Origin: DATJGR01 sp032124855
GTDB lineage: Bacteria > Pseudomonadota > Gammaproteobacteria > Pseudomonadales > Azotimanducaceae
DNA: 5,768 nucleotides
Direction: 5' to 3'
NCBI GenBank assembly: GCA_032124855.1
Contig: JAQBCT010000241.1
Location: 1-5,768, forward strand
The position numbers were made by a program, and so were the translations under genes. The notes beneath the pieces are model-generated. The model did no database searches. It had not been told where the DNA came from and worked only from the letters and a program-made list of their open reading frames with translations. This document shows, one piece after another, positions 1 through 5,569 of this stretch (positions are counted from its first letter, which is position 1; each line of letters opens with the position of its first letter).

Positions 1-467
1 ATCAGTACACCGAATGTGTGTCTCGGCTTGTCACCGAAAACGGTGGCTCCGTCGTTGAGTTCAATGGCGACGGCATGATGGCGGTGTTCGGCGCGCCGCA
101 GACACTTGCCAACAAGGAAGCGGCCGCGGTGCGCGCCGCGCGGGCGTTGATTGATGCAGTGCCGCGATTGAAACCCGCCGATGGCATTGAACGCGGTCTC
201 AATATCGGCGCCGGCATCGCCACGGGGCAGGCCTTCGTGGGCAACATCGCAGCGGTCGATCGAATGATCTGGAGCGCCATTGGCAACACCACCAACCTTG
301 CCGCGCGGCTGCAGAACATGACTCGGGATCTCGGCGCGGCCCTGATCATTGATGAGGCAACCTATCGCGCTGCCGCAGGCGAGGTCGACGGACTCGTGCG
401 AACAGAAAAAGCAATTCGTGGCCGGTCGCATGCCGAGACGATCTATCTTCTGCCGCTTGCAGGCTAG
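1..467 (+). CDS. Class III adenylate/guanylate cyclase, C-terminal catalytic domain (5' partial)
   Basis: The reading frame is open from base 3 to the TAG at 465-467, giving 154 residues; the start lies left of the window, so the GTG and ATG codons inside it are probably internal. The sequence shows VVEFNGDGMMAVFGAP, the glycine-aspartate hairpin of class III nucleotidyl cyclases that carries the second metal-binding Asp. It is followed by a GIATGQAFVGNI strand and by SAIGNTTNLAARLQ, which holds the transition-state Asn and Arg (N-x-A-A-R). In this family these residues convert ATP or GTP to the 3',5'-cyclic nucleotide. The position that is Lys in mammalian cyclases is Glu (VEFNGD), and the purine-contacting Asp position is Ser. 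Both are common kinds of change in bacterial members, so ATP or GTP preference cannot be called. The domain is at the extreme C-terminus, so sensory or membrane domains probably precede it outside the window. It converges on the membrane-protein gene ending at 632. Confidence 0.9.
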   Translation, partial: QYTECVSRLVTENGGSVVEFNGDGMMAVFGAPQTLANKEAAAVRAARALIDAVPRLKPADGIERGLNIGAGIATGQAFVGNIAAVDRMIWSAIGNTTNLAARLQNMTRDLGAALIIDEATYRAAAGEVDGLVRTEKAIRGRSHAETIYLLPLAG

Positions 468-472
468 TGGCC

Positions 473-636
473 TGTAAGAGGGGCTTTAGCGGGTGTTGTT
501 ACAGCTGCTGGCTGCTCTGTGGGAGCGGCTTCAGCCGCGATCAACTGTCTGATTCCATGAGAGTGAATCGCGCCTGAACGCGCTCCCACAAGTTCCGATC
601 GGACTTTTGCGACACCCTCCTGAAGCCCCGCCTACG
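473..636. repeat. Nested REP-type palindromic element (REPIN-like)
   Basis: Four REP-like units are arranged symmetrically around about position 554. The inner pair, 518-541 and 567-590, is a 24-bp inverted repeat matching at 21 of 24 positions; it starts TGTGGGAGCG on the plus strand, ends CGCTCCCACA, and is separated by a 25-nt loop. The outer pair, about 473-504 and 604-636, matches at about 23 of 33 aligned positions around a shared GGGGCTT core and GGGTGT, and is itself a diverged version of the inner unit. The 13 or so bases joining inner and outer units do not match. The inner unit resembles the GTGGGAGCGGCTTCAGCCGCG class of REPs known from Pseudomonas and Xanthomonadaceae, which are moved by RAYT transposases. 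No RAYT gene is present here. Lying between convergent genes, it could end transcription or protect 3' ends of both mRNAs. Confidence 0.85.
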
Positions 637-1600
637 AGCCCCTCTCAAACGGTCGCAGGCGACCGACGAAAGGCAGACACCACAGCACGACGCTGACGAG
701 CGCAGCGGCAATGAATTGAGCCACTGCCCACGGCCAGTGCAATAGATCGATGCGAAGCCAGAGAAACGCACCGACGCAGACGACCACAGAGGTCAACGGC
801 AGCGCGACCAACGTCAGATCGATGGGATTGCGCATCTGAAGGCGCCCGCGCGCGCGCACCAGAATGAGGAGTGGCCAGCCCAGTGCAGCGCCCAGAATCA
901 GCCACTCCACCGCCGACCCGAAGCGTCGCGCGATCGCTGTGTACAGATCGATACCCCATGCGACCAACGCGACTGAAACAACGATGACTGCAAGCAAGAC
1001 CAGGAGCTGCCGGACGACTCCGAGAGCCTCAGCCGAGAGCCAGGCGCGCCCGGCGCGGACTCCGAATGAAATCACCGACACCAGCAGAAACCAGCCGACG
1101 TAGTTCTCGCACGGCACGCTGAACCAGGTGGCAGATTCCTCAGGGACGCACCATACCCAGCCACCCAGACCGCCGTACGTCGGCGTGTCCATGCCGCTGC
1201 AGACTTGCCCGAAATGCTCAACCACCCGACTGGCACTTGCGACTGGGTCGCCAACGAGGTCCACCGACACTGCAATGAGCGCATCCACTGGCGGACGCTG
1301 CTGCCAGGGCAGACCCAGCCGATCCGTCAGCGTCATCGCAACGAATACGAAGCCTGCCCAATAGAACCCGACGGCGCTCGGTACCCACTGTGGATCCGCG
1401 CCGATCATCAGCCCGAGATCCCGATAGAAATACGGGTGGTTGGTGCGTACCTCGAGCAACTCCACGGCAAGCCCGTAGAGCACGGTGCCCATCACCACAA
1501 ATGCCGTGTAGCGGCTTTCGCGACTGGCCCTGTACAGGCAAAAGAGAAAGAACGCGATCCCTGCAGCGTTCGCCAAAGCGAGCATTGTTGTTGTCGTCAT
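632..1600 (-). CDS. Polytopic membrane protein, CruF/DUF422 (carotenoid biosynthesis)-like
   Basis: This is a 322-aa integral membrane protein with about eight or nine hydrophobic segments, near residues 6-24, 31-49, 71-92, 104-118, 165-183, 196-218, 228-248, 260-282 and 289-309. The pattern that suggests the DUF422/CruF family is a charged intramembrane stretch SVDLVGDPVA (112-121), a Trp-rich loop GGLGGWVW, and then VPCENYVGWF (162-171), resembling the family's D-x-x-x-DP...W-x-W...GxPxxNxxGWF layout. An acidic first-half segment, ELLEVRTNHPYFY (47-59), also fits. In that family CruF hydrates the psi end of gamma-carotene, and other members occur in C50 carotenoid pathways. The match is by motif only, so another membrane family is possible. 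The start ATG at 1600 is fixed by an AGGAGG four bases upstream; the start encodes a Thr run (MTTTTM), and the second Met at 1585 is too far from that site. The gene lies 11 bp behind the CrtC-like gene. Its TAG stop lies inside the REP element. Confidence 0.62.
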   Translation of the reverse strand: MTTTTMLALANAAGIAFFLFCLYRASRESRYTAFVVMGTVLYGLAVELLEVRTNHPYFYRDLGLMIGADPQWVPSAVGFYWAGFVFVAMTLTDRLGLPWQQRPPVDALIAVSVDLVGDPVASASRVVEHFGQVCSGMDTPTYGGLGGWVWCVPEESATWFSVPCENYVGWFLLVSVISFGVRAGRAWLSAEALGVVRQLLVLLAVIVVSVALVAWGIDLYTAIARRFGSAVEWLILGAALGWPLLILVRARGRLQMRNPIDLTLVALPLTSVVVCVGAFLWLRIDLLHWPWAVAQFIAAALVSVVLWCLPFVGRLRPFERGS

Positions 1601-1604
1601 CGCC

Positions 1605-1610
1605 CCTCCT
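1605..1610 (-). promoter_or_regulatory. Shine-Dalgarno for the DUF422-like gene
   Basis: On the minus strand the 11-bp gap reads GAGGAGGGGCG directly before ATG, containing a full AGGAGG with four bases to the start. It begins right after the TAG of the CrtC-like gene, so ribosomes ending there can readily restart. This is the strongest ribosome binding site in the window and decides the start at 1600. Confidence 0.75.
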
Positions 1611-1611
1611 C

Positions 1612-2637
1612 CTATTGTCCGAAAAAGGGAAAGCGTCGCCAGAAGAACGCAGCCACTTTGGCGCCGAACAGAAAGATGCTTCGCCAGCGCGGTGGCGCCT
1701 GGTAGTACTCAATCCAGCCTTGCCCGCCGGCGCTGTCGTCACCTGCGCGCCAGCGGATTGCAGCGCGGTTGTAGATGGGCGTATCCATCAGCGCAGACTG
1801 TGCAACTGCGCTCCAGTTACCGGCGGTGGACGAAACCTTCACCGTGTGGGGATACCGAATTCCGTACCAGTGATCTTTACGCCAGTCAGCGGAGGCAAGC
1901 GTGATCTCACCAACGATGGTGGGTTCGAAATCGTTCGCATCCGCGCGATACAGAAATTCGAGACGGCCGCTGAATCCGGGGTCGGGCAGCACCTGAGCGA
2001 ACATAACGCTCGCGCTCGAGGTGCGGGCCCGCGCCCATTGCCAATGCCAATTGGTCGTGACGAGTTGCGCCGTCCCCCACGGATGGTCGTGGTATCCGAT
2101 TCCGTTTACCGAGCGAGTTTGACCATCCAGAGTCAACGTGCCTTTGACGCGGGACATGGGTGCCGAAAACGACACACACGTCTCACGCTGGTCGTCCGAC
2201 GTGAAGTAGCGTCCATCCGGTGCTGGCAGGAAGCCGCGGCTTTCGGGCCGAAACTCGAGATCTACGTGAAACCGTTGCAGCCCAAACGAAATCGTCCACA
2301 GCGCAGACTCTGCATCCGAGCCCTGCAGGATCATCGTGTGCTGGGCAATCTGGACACGCAGCGAATCGCCATCGGAGCGCGCGGAAAAGTCAGACGCCGG
2401 ATAGTTCGCTACGCGTCGGATCTGTGTTTGGGGCGTGCGCAGTTCAACGTACAGCGACGCCTTGCCCCGCGCGAAGATCGGATTGCAGCGGCTGAACACA
2501 ACCACGAGTTCAACGCCGTCATCAGTCTCCGCATCGAAGTACCACCATTCGAAGGCCGTCGGGCCATGCGCCTTAATTATCTCGTTGGGGAGTTGCGGGC
2601 TATCCCATTTCGGTTCAAAGGGGCAGGTCTCATGCAT
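1612..2637 (-). CDS. CrtC-like (carotenoid 1,2-hydratase / AttH family) lipocalin-fold protein
   Basis: This is a 341-aa protein. Residues 29-41 read FEWWYFDAETDDG, the N-terminal hallmark of the CrtC/AttH family, and residues 178-189 read NGIGYHDHPWGT, the conserved GYHDHxWG motif. A WHWQWAR stretch follows at 197-203. The length and mostly beta-strand character fit the two-lipocalin-domain fold. In phototrophic proteobacteria CrtC (hydroxyneurosporene synthase) adds water across the 1,2 double bond of acyclic carotenoids, but many relatives outside those pathways have unknown substrates, so the exact reaction here is not assigned. No signal peptide is visible. The C-terminus (about 319-341) is hydrophobic and aromatic with two Arg residues, so it may touch a membrane. 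The ATG at 2637 has a GGAAG ten bases upstream. The gene lies 51 bp after the cyclase-homology gene and 11 bp before the DUF422-like gene, so a shared transcript is likely. Confidence 0.8.
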   Translation of the reverse strand: MHETCPFEPKWDSPQLPNEIIKAHGPTAFEWWYFDAETDDGVELVVVFSRCNPIFARGKASLYVELRTPQTQIRRVANYPASDFSARSDGDSLRVQIAQHTMILQGSDAESALWTISFGLQRFHVDLEFRPESRGFLPAPDGRYFTSDDQRETCVSFSAPMSRVKGTLTLDGQTRSVNGIGYHDHPWGTAQLVTTNWHWQWARARTSSASVMFAQVLPDPGFSGRLEFLYRADANDFEPTIVGEITLASADWRKDHWYGIRYPHTVKVSSTAGNWSAVAQSALMDTPIYNRAAIRWRAGDDSAGGQGWIEYYQAPPRWRSIFLFGAKVAAFFWRRFPFFGQ

Positions 2638-2647
2638 GGTGTGTCCA

Positions 2648-2652
2648 CTTCC
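2648..2652 (-). promoter_or_regulatory. Weak Shine-Dalgarno for the CrtC-like gene
   Basis: The minus strand reads GGAAG ten bases before the ATG at 2637. The match is partial and the spacing slightly long, but no better site is near another in-frame start; the frame meets a stop at 2680-2682. Confidence 0.4.
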
Positions 2653-2688
2653 GGCGCAAATGCAGATAGCTCGAGTTGATCAGGCGCA

Positions 2689-4833
2689 TCAGAATCCGAG
2701 CGCTTCTTTTGAAATCAATTGCGCCTTGGCGCATTCAGCCTTGAAATCGTACGGCACTTCGTCGGCGCAATCCGGCCACTTGCCTGTCGCCAGCCAGAAC
2801 TCGACCAGCCCCAGCCGCGCGCACAGGCCGACAAATCGAAGATCGTTGCGCAGCTCCGGCATACCGGCCTGGAACAACATCGATGAGCGGTAGGCGTCGG
2901 GGCCCATCACGTCGTCGCCGGTTCCATTCGGTCCCAGGCGGGCGCGATCGGCCGCGCGGTAGGCTTCGGCCACGAGGCCGAGATGTGCTGCATACACCAG
3001 CCGCCCGGCGTCGACGCTGCCCGTCCTGGCCACGTGCGCTTCAAACGCGATGCGCCACGCGTCGATGTTCTGTGCTGTGGGATCGCGTTTCGCGCGGATG
3101 AAGGGCAGACCGTCCTGAAACTCGCGCAGCTGGCGCTTGGCTGCAAGCGCCAGCAATCGATCGACGGCCGTCCAATCCTCTTGGAATGCATAAGCCCGCA
3201 ACAGGCTCGAGACAGGAAAGCTCATGTCAGGTATGCGCGCCACGAGGTCTTCGTAGACCGGCACCGCTTCCGCGACGCGGCCTGCGGCCATTCGTGCAAG
3301 CGCGACCGCATTCGCAGACATCGGATCCAGCGCGTCCAGGCGAAACAGGTGCTCGGTCTCTTCGAGGCTCTCACGGACTCGACCCGTGGTTCGCATGTAC
3401 CAGCCTATGTATCGATGGCCTTCACCCAAACCGGGCGCGCGTCGGATGCGCTCCAGGGCCGCGTCTCCCTCGGCGAACGCTCCAAACGCGGGAACGACAA
3501 GGAGCAGCGCCGCCAGCGCCTCAGAATTCTGCGGATCGAGCGCCAGCGCGCGCGCCGCGTCTCCCGTGACAAGGTCCGCGCTCGTGGCACGATCGGCGAA
3601 CGGCAGATACTGGTGCAAAAAGGCTCGCGAGAAGGCGAGCCGGCCCCAGGCCTCCATGAAATGCGGTGCGCTATGGGTGACAACCTCTAACAGTCGAACA
3701 CTGGTGCGAAGTTCGTCTGGCGCATAAGACTTCGGGCTGGCACGCAGATAGACATCGTAGACGGCGGGATCGACTGCGTTAGTCGAAAAACTGGTGAACG
3801 CCTGATTGAGCGCCCCCGCAATGTTCTCTGAAATCTCATCCTGCACCGCAAAGATATCTTCCAGCCCGCGGTCGTAGCGATCCGACCACAGCGTGGTGCG
3901 CGACGATGCCTCCACCAGGTGCGCACTCACTCGAACGCGCGCCGCCGCGCGGCGGATGGAGCCGTCCAGCACATGGGAACAGTTCAGGCTGCGCGCGGCA
4001 TCGGCCTTGCGCTCGCCACGAAATTGAAAACTGGATGCACGGCCAATGACCTTCAGATTCGCGCCACGCGACAGGCGCGCGATGATCTCTTCGCTGACAC
4101 CGTCCGAGAAGAACTGCATTTCGGGATCGCTCGACAGATTGTCGAATGCCAGCACAGCAAGCACTGGTTCGCTCACCATCGCCTTAGTCTGTCCTGTATC
4201 GGCGCGCTGCGCCTTCTGCGCATCCGCCGGCGGCGCCCGGGCGATGGACGTCGCCTCGGCGACTTCGCAGACCTCCACCGGCTCGTCGACACCAGCCATG
4301 CGATAGGGCCCATGCACGGTCCAGCGCAGCGATGCTTGTGCGTCGATGCCGACAGAGGCGCGGCGTGCAAAATCATAGGCTGCGCGCGACAGCAGGATGC
4401 GACCATCGCCGGCCAGCGACATCACGCGCGCGGCAATCGCCTTGGCCAGGCCCTCCACCTCCACCGGCTTCGCGCCGCGCGCTATATCAGGAGGCGCGTT
4501 CTCGCGCAGCACCACTTCGCCCAGATGGATGCCCACGCGCGACGCAACCGTCGAATCGAATGCGGCACCGAGTTCGCGCAGTGCGGCTTGATAGTCAATC
4601 GCGAACCGCACTGCTTCGATGGGTCGCTCGAACAGCAACAGGAAACCATCGCTCTTGTCGATTTCGCGACCGTTGCACGCGGCCAAGATGTCGCGCGCGA
4701 TGCGATCGTGACGCGCCAGCAGATCCGCTGCGACCGAGTCGCCCAGACGTTCGATGAGTTGTGTGCTGGCAACGAGGTCGCACAGCAACAGCGTGCGGAT
4801 TGCAGGAGTCGATGTGGCGGGCGTACCAGGCAT
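2689..4833 (-). CDS. Cyclase-homology / TolB-like / TPR signalling protein with altered catalytic residues
   Basis: From the ATG at 4833 the product has 714 residues; a TTG at 4896 would give 735. Numbering here is for 714. Residues about 12-195 are a class III cyclase-homology domain: LLLCDLVAST has the first metal Asp (D19), and DKSDGFLLLF has the second (D62). VEGLAKAIAARV keeps the catalytic Arg (R136) but has Ala (A132) where the transition-state Asn belongs, and the purine-binding Lys position is Ile. Residues about 223-345 are a TolB-like domain (VLAVLAFDNLSSDPEMQFFSDG, VSEEIIARLS, RASSFQFRGE), a unit common in bacterial cyclase/TPR and CadC-like regulators. Residues about 355-640 are helical repeats of TPR type. 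No membrane segment is clear. The EIDKSDGFLLLFERP and GAKPVEVEGLAKAIAAR style is familiar, from memory, from xanthomonad proteins including some named putative peptide modification system cyclases; no modified-peptide precursor is seen nearby. The role is probably signalling or scaffolding. The ATG is preferred because the TTG lies in a hairpin; neither has a good ribosome site. Confidence 0.85.
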   Translation of the reverse strand: MPGTPATSTPAIRTLLLCDLVASTQLIERLGDSVAADLLARHDRIARDILAACNGREIDKSDGFLLLFERPIEAVRFAIDYQAALRELGAAFDSTVASRVGIHLGEVVLRENAPPDIARGAKPVEVEGLAKAIAARVMSLAGDGRILLSRAAYDFARRASVGIDAQASLRWTVHGPYRMAGVDEPVEVCEVAEATSIARAPPADAQKAQRADTGQTKAMVSEPVLAVLAFDNLSSDPEMQFFSDGVSEEIIARLSRGANLKVIGRASSFQFRGERKADAARSLNCSHVLDGSIRRAAARVRVSAHLVEASSRTTLWSDRYDRGLEDIFAVQDEISENIAGALNQAFTSFSTNAVDPAVYDVYLRASPKSYAPDELRTSVRLLEVVTHSAPHFMEAWGRLAFSRAFLHQYLPFADRATSADLVTGDAARALALDPQNSEALAALLLVVPAFGAFAEGDAALERIRRAPGLGEGHRYIGWYMRTTGRVRESLEETEHLFRLDALDPMSANAVALARMAAGRVAEAVPVYEDLVARIPDMSFPVSSLLRAYAFQEDWTAVDRLLALAAKRQLREFQDGLPFIRAKRDPTAQNIDAWRIAFEAHVARTGSVDAGRLVYAAHLGLVAEAYRAADRARLGPNGTGDDVMGPDAYRSSMLFQAGMPELRNDLRFVGLCARLGLVEFWLATGKWPDCADEVPYDFKAECAKAQLISKEALGF

Positions 4834-4888
4834 GAAGCAATGCTGCGACGCAAATCGAGGTACCGCAGAGTAGAGGGTTGGTGCGACG

Positions 4889-4902
4889 GCGGGCAAGCCC
4901 GC
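4889..4902. repeat. GC-rich perfect hairpin upstream of the cyclase-homology gene
   Basis: GCGGGC and GCCCGC flank an AA loop, a perfect short inverted repeat in the gap between the 165-aa gene and the cyclase-homology gene. On the minus strand no T-run follows, so it is not a standard intrinsic terminator. The alternative TTG start at 4896 has its bases in this hairpin's loop and stem. Confidence 0.5.
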
Positions 4903-4915
4903 AACGCGGCGCTAT

Positions 4916-4931
4916 TGATCGAACACGATCA
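4916..4931. repeat. Short perfect inverted repeat TGATCG-AACA-CGATCA
   Basis: Six-base arms match perfectly around a four-base loop, just downstream of the stop of the 165-aa gene on the minus strand. It could be a small mRNA 3' hairpin or a protein-binding site. It has no T-run after it in either direction, and six-base arms can arise by chance. Confidence 0.35.
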
Positions 4932-4958
4932 CCGCCCCAGTCGGCCGGAAATTTGCGC

Positions 4959-5456
4959 TCAACCGATCCCAGCAGCCTTACTCACGTCGCTGATGAAAGC
5001 GCGCTCCTTTTCGCTCACGCGAACGCCGCCGATGCCGAAAAAGCCGCCCTCCTTCGATGCACTAGCGGCCTTCTGTGCAACGCTCACGAGCATGCTGCGA
5101 TACGCGTCTGCCTCCGCAGCAGTCGCTTTGCCCGCCACGAGACTGGTGGCACGCGTGACGCAATCCAGCGCAGCCATCTTGAAGTTGTACATCCGCTGCT
5201 CGTTGGTGCCCTGCCCAATCAGCGCATCCAGATCGGGCAACAGCGGCGTGCTCTTATCCCCGGCGATTGCGGAGAACAAATCGAGGGAGGAATTTGCGTT
5301 CAGCGCCGAGATCAGTTCGTCGCCGCCGGCGATCACTTCCTTGATCGCGCCGATCAGCCCGGACGGATCTGCGGCGGAAATGCCCACGGATACAAACGAC
5401 GGCGCCAGACGCAGCAGCGCCCATTCCTCTTCGGTGAAACTGTCTTGATTAGCCAT
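4959..5456 (-). CDS. Hypothetical soluble protein, 165 aa
   Basis: The product is an Ala- and Ser-rich, mostly helical, cytosolic-looking protein of 165 residues with no signal peptide or membrane segment. It starts MANQDSFTEEEWALLRLAPS, followed by an SAADPSGLIGAIKE stretch, and ends with a glycine-rich turn (GGFFGIGGVRVS, about 138-149) and a last helix KERAFISDVSKAAG. I do not recognise a family with a known function. The overall layout (an FTxEEW helix at the start, a G-rich loop and a VSExER helix at the end) looks like a conserved family rather than a chance frame. It is the first gene of the minus-strand group, 125 bp (or 62 bp, if the TTG is used) ahead of the cyclase-homology gene. 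The ATG at 5456 has no Shine-Dalgarno; a promoter placed so that transcription would begin at the ATG itself may explain this. Confidence 0.75.
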   Translation of the reverse strand: MANQDSFTEEEWALLRLAPSFVSVGISAADPSGLIGAIKEVIAGGDELISALNANSSLDLFSAIAGDKSTPLLPDLDALIGQGTNEQRMYNFKMAALDCVTRATSLVAGKATAAEADAYRSMLVSVAQKAASASKEGGFFGIGGVRVSEKERAFISDVSKAAGIG

Positions 5457-5462
5457 ACCCGG

Positions 5463-5492
5463 ATTCTATGCGGCGCACCGACGGTACGTCAC
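5463..5492 (-). promoter_or_regulatory. Candidate sigma-70 promoter, possibly leaderless, for the 165-aa gene
   Basis: On the minus strand, GTGACG (5492-5487) and TAGAAT (5468-5463) are 18 bp apart and match the -35 and -10 consensus at four and five of six bases. Counting six bases on from the -10 puts +1 at 5456, the A of the ATG. There is no ribosome binding site before that ATG, which agrees with a leaderless mRNA. This is a prediction from sequence only. Confidence 0.45.
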
Positions 5493-5521
5493 GCCCAGGC
5501 AACAGATGTATAGTCGGTGCG
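5474..5521. repeat. 9-bp perfect inverted repeat in the divergent intergenic region
   Basis: CGCACCGAC (5474-5482) and GTCGGTGCG (5513-5521) are exact inverted copies separated by 30 bp. One arm lies in the spacer of the minus-strand candidate promoter and the other overlaps the plus-strand -10, so a dimeric regulator bound here could affect both directions. It could also be a chance match. Confidence 0.5.
5509..5514 (+). promoter_or_regulatory. Candidate -10 box for the secreted-protein gene
   Basis: TATAGT matches the -10 consensus at five of six bases and would put the transcript start near 5521, with a 5' leader of about 49 bases before the ATG at 5570. No convincing -35 lies 16-18 bp upstream, so the promoter may be weak or activator-dependent, or this may be chance. 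Confidence 0.3.
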
Positions 5522-5554
5522 TCGCGGTGCAGGGCTGCCCGCAACTTTCCAAAC

Positions 5555-5560
5555 GGTGGA
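5555..5560 (+). promoter_or_regulatory. Shine-Dalgarno for the secreted-protein gene
   Basis: GGTGGA lies nine bases before the ATG at 5570. It is a fair match to the anti-Shine-Dalgarno complement at suitable spacing and supports this start over the ATG at 5582. Confidence 0.5.
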
Positions 5561-5569
5561 CTAAACGCA

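Noticed and set aside
541..771. 76-codon minus-strand frame across the repeat and the end of the membrane-protein gene
   Set aside because: It is mostly translation of the REP palindrome plus an out-of-frame piece of the real gene.
847..859. Alternating CG tract that might form Z-DNA
   Set aside because: Only 13 bases long and explained by Arg/Val/Ala codons in the membrane-protein gene.
1585..1600. Repeated ACA/ACG Thr codons at the start of the membrane-protein gene as a phase-variable repeat
   Set aside because: The tract is too short and mixed in codon use to slip often, and the ribosome site clearly serves the ATG at 1600.
1390..2679. 429-codon open frame on the plus strand opposite the CrtC-like gene
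   Set aside because: The opposite strand carries clear CrtC motifs; this frame is Arg-rich, has no domain pattern and runs across a gene boundary. It is a GC-rich shadow.
2638..2688. Terminator between the cyclase-homology gene and the CrtC-like gene
   Set aside because: The 51-bp gap has no stable hairpin followed by a T-run; the repeated GGCGCA there is a direct, not inverted, repeat.
4834..4958. Small modified-peptide precursor gene next to the cyclase-homology protein
   Set aside because: I looked because related cyclases are linked to peptide modification systems, but no short frame with a ribosome site or leader-like sequence is present in this gap.
3919..5448. 509-codon open frame on the plus strand opposite the cyclase-homology gene and the 165-aa gene
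   Set aside because: It spans two opposite-strand genes and the gap between them, with Arg- and Cys-rich low-sense translation. The minus-strand frame shows cyclase, TolB-like and TPR patterns.
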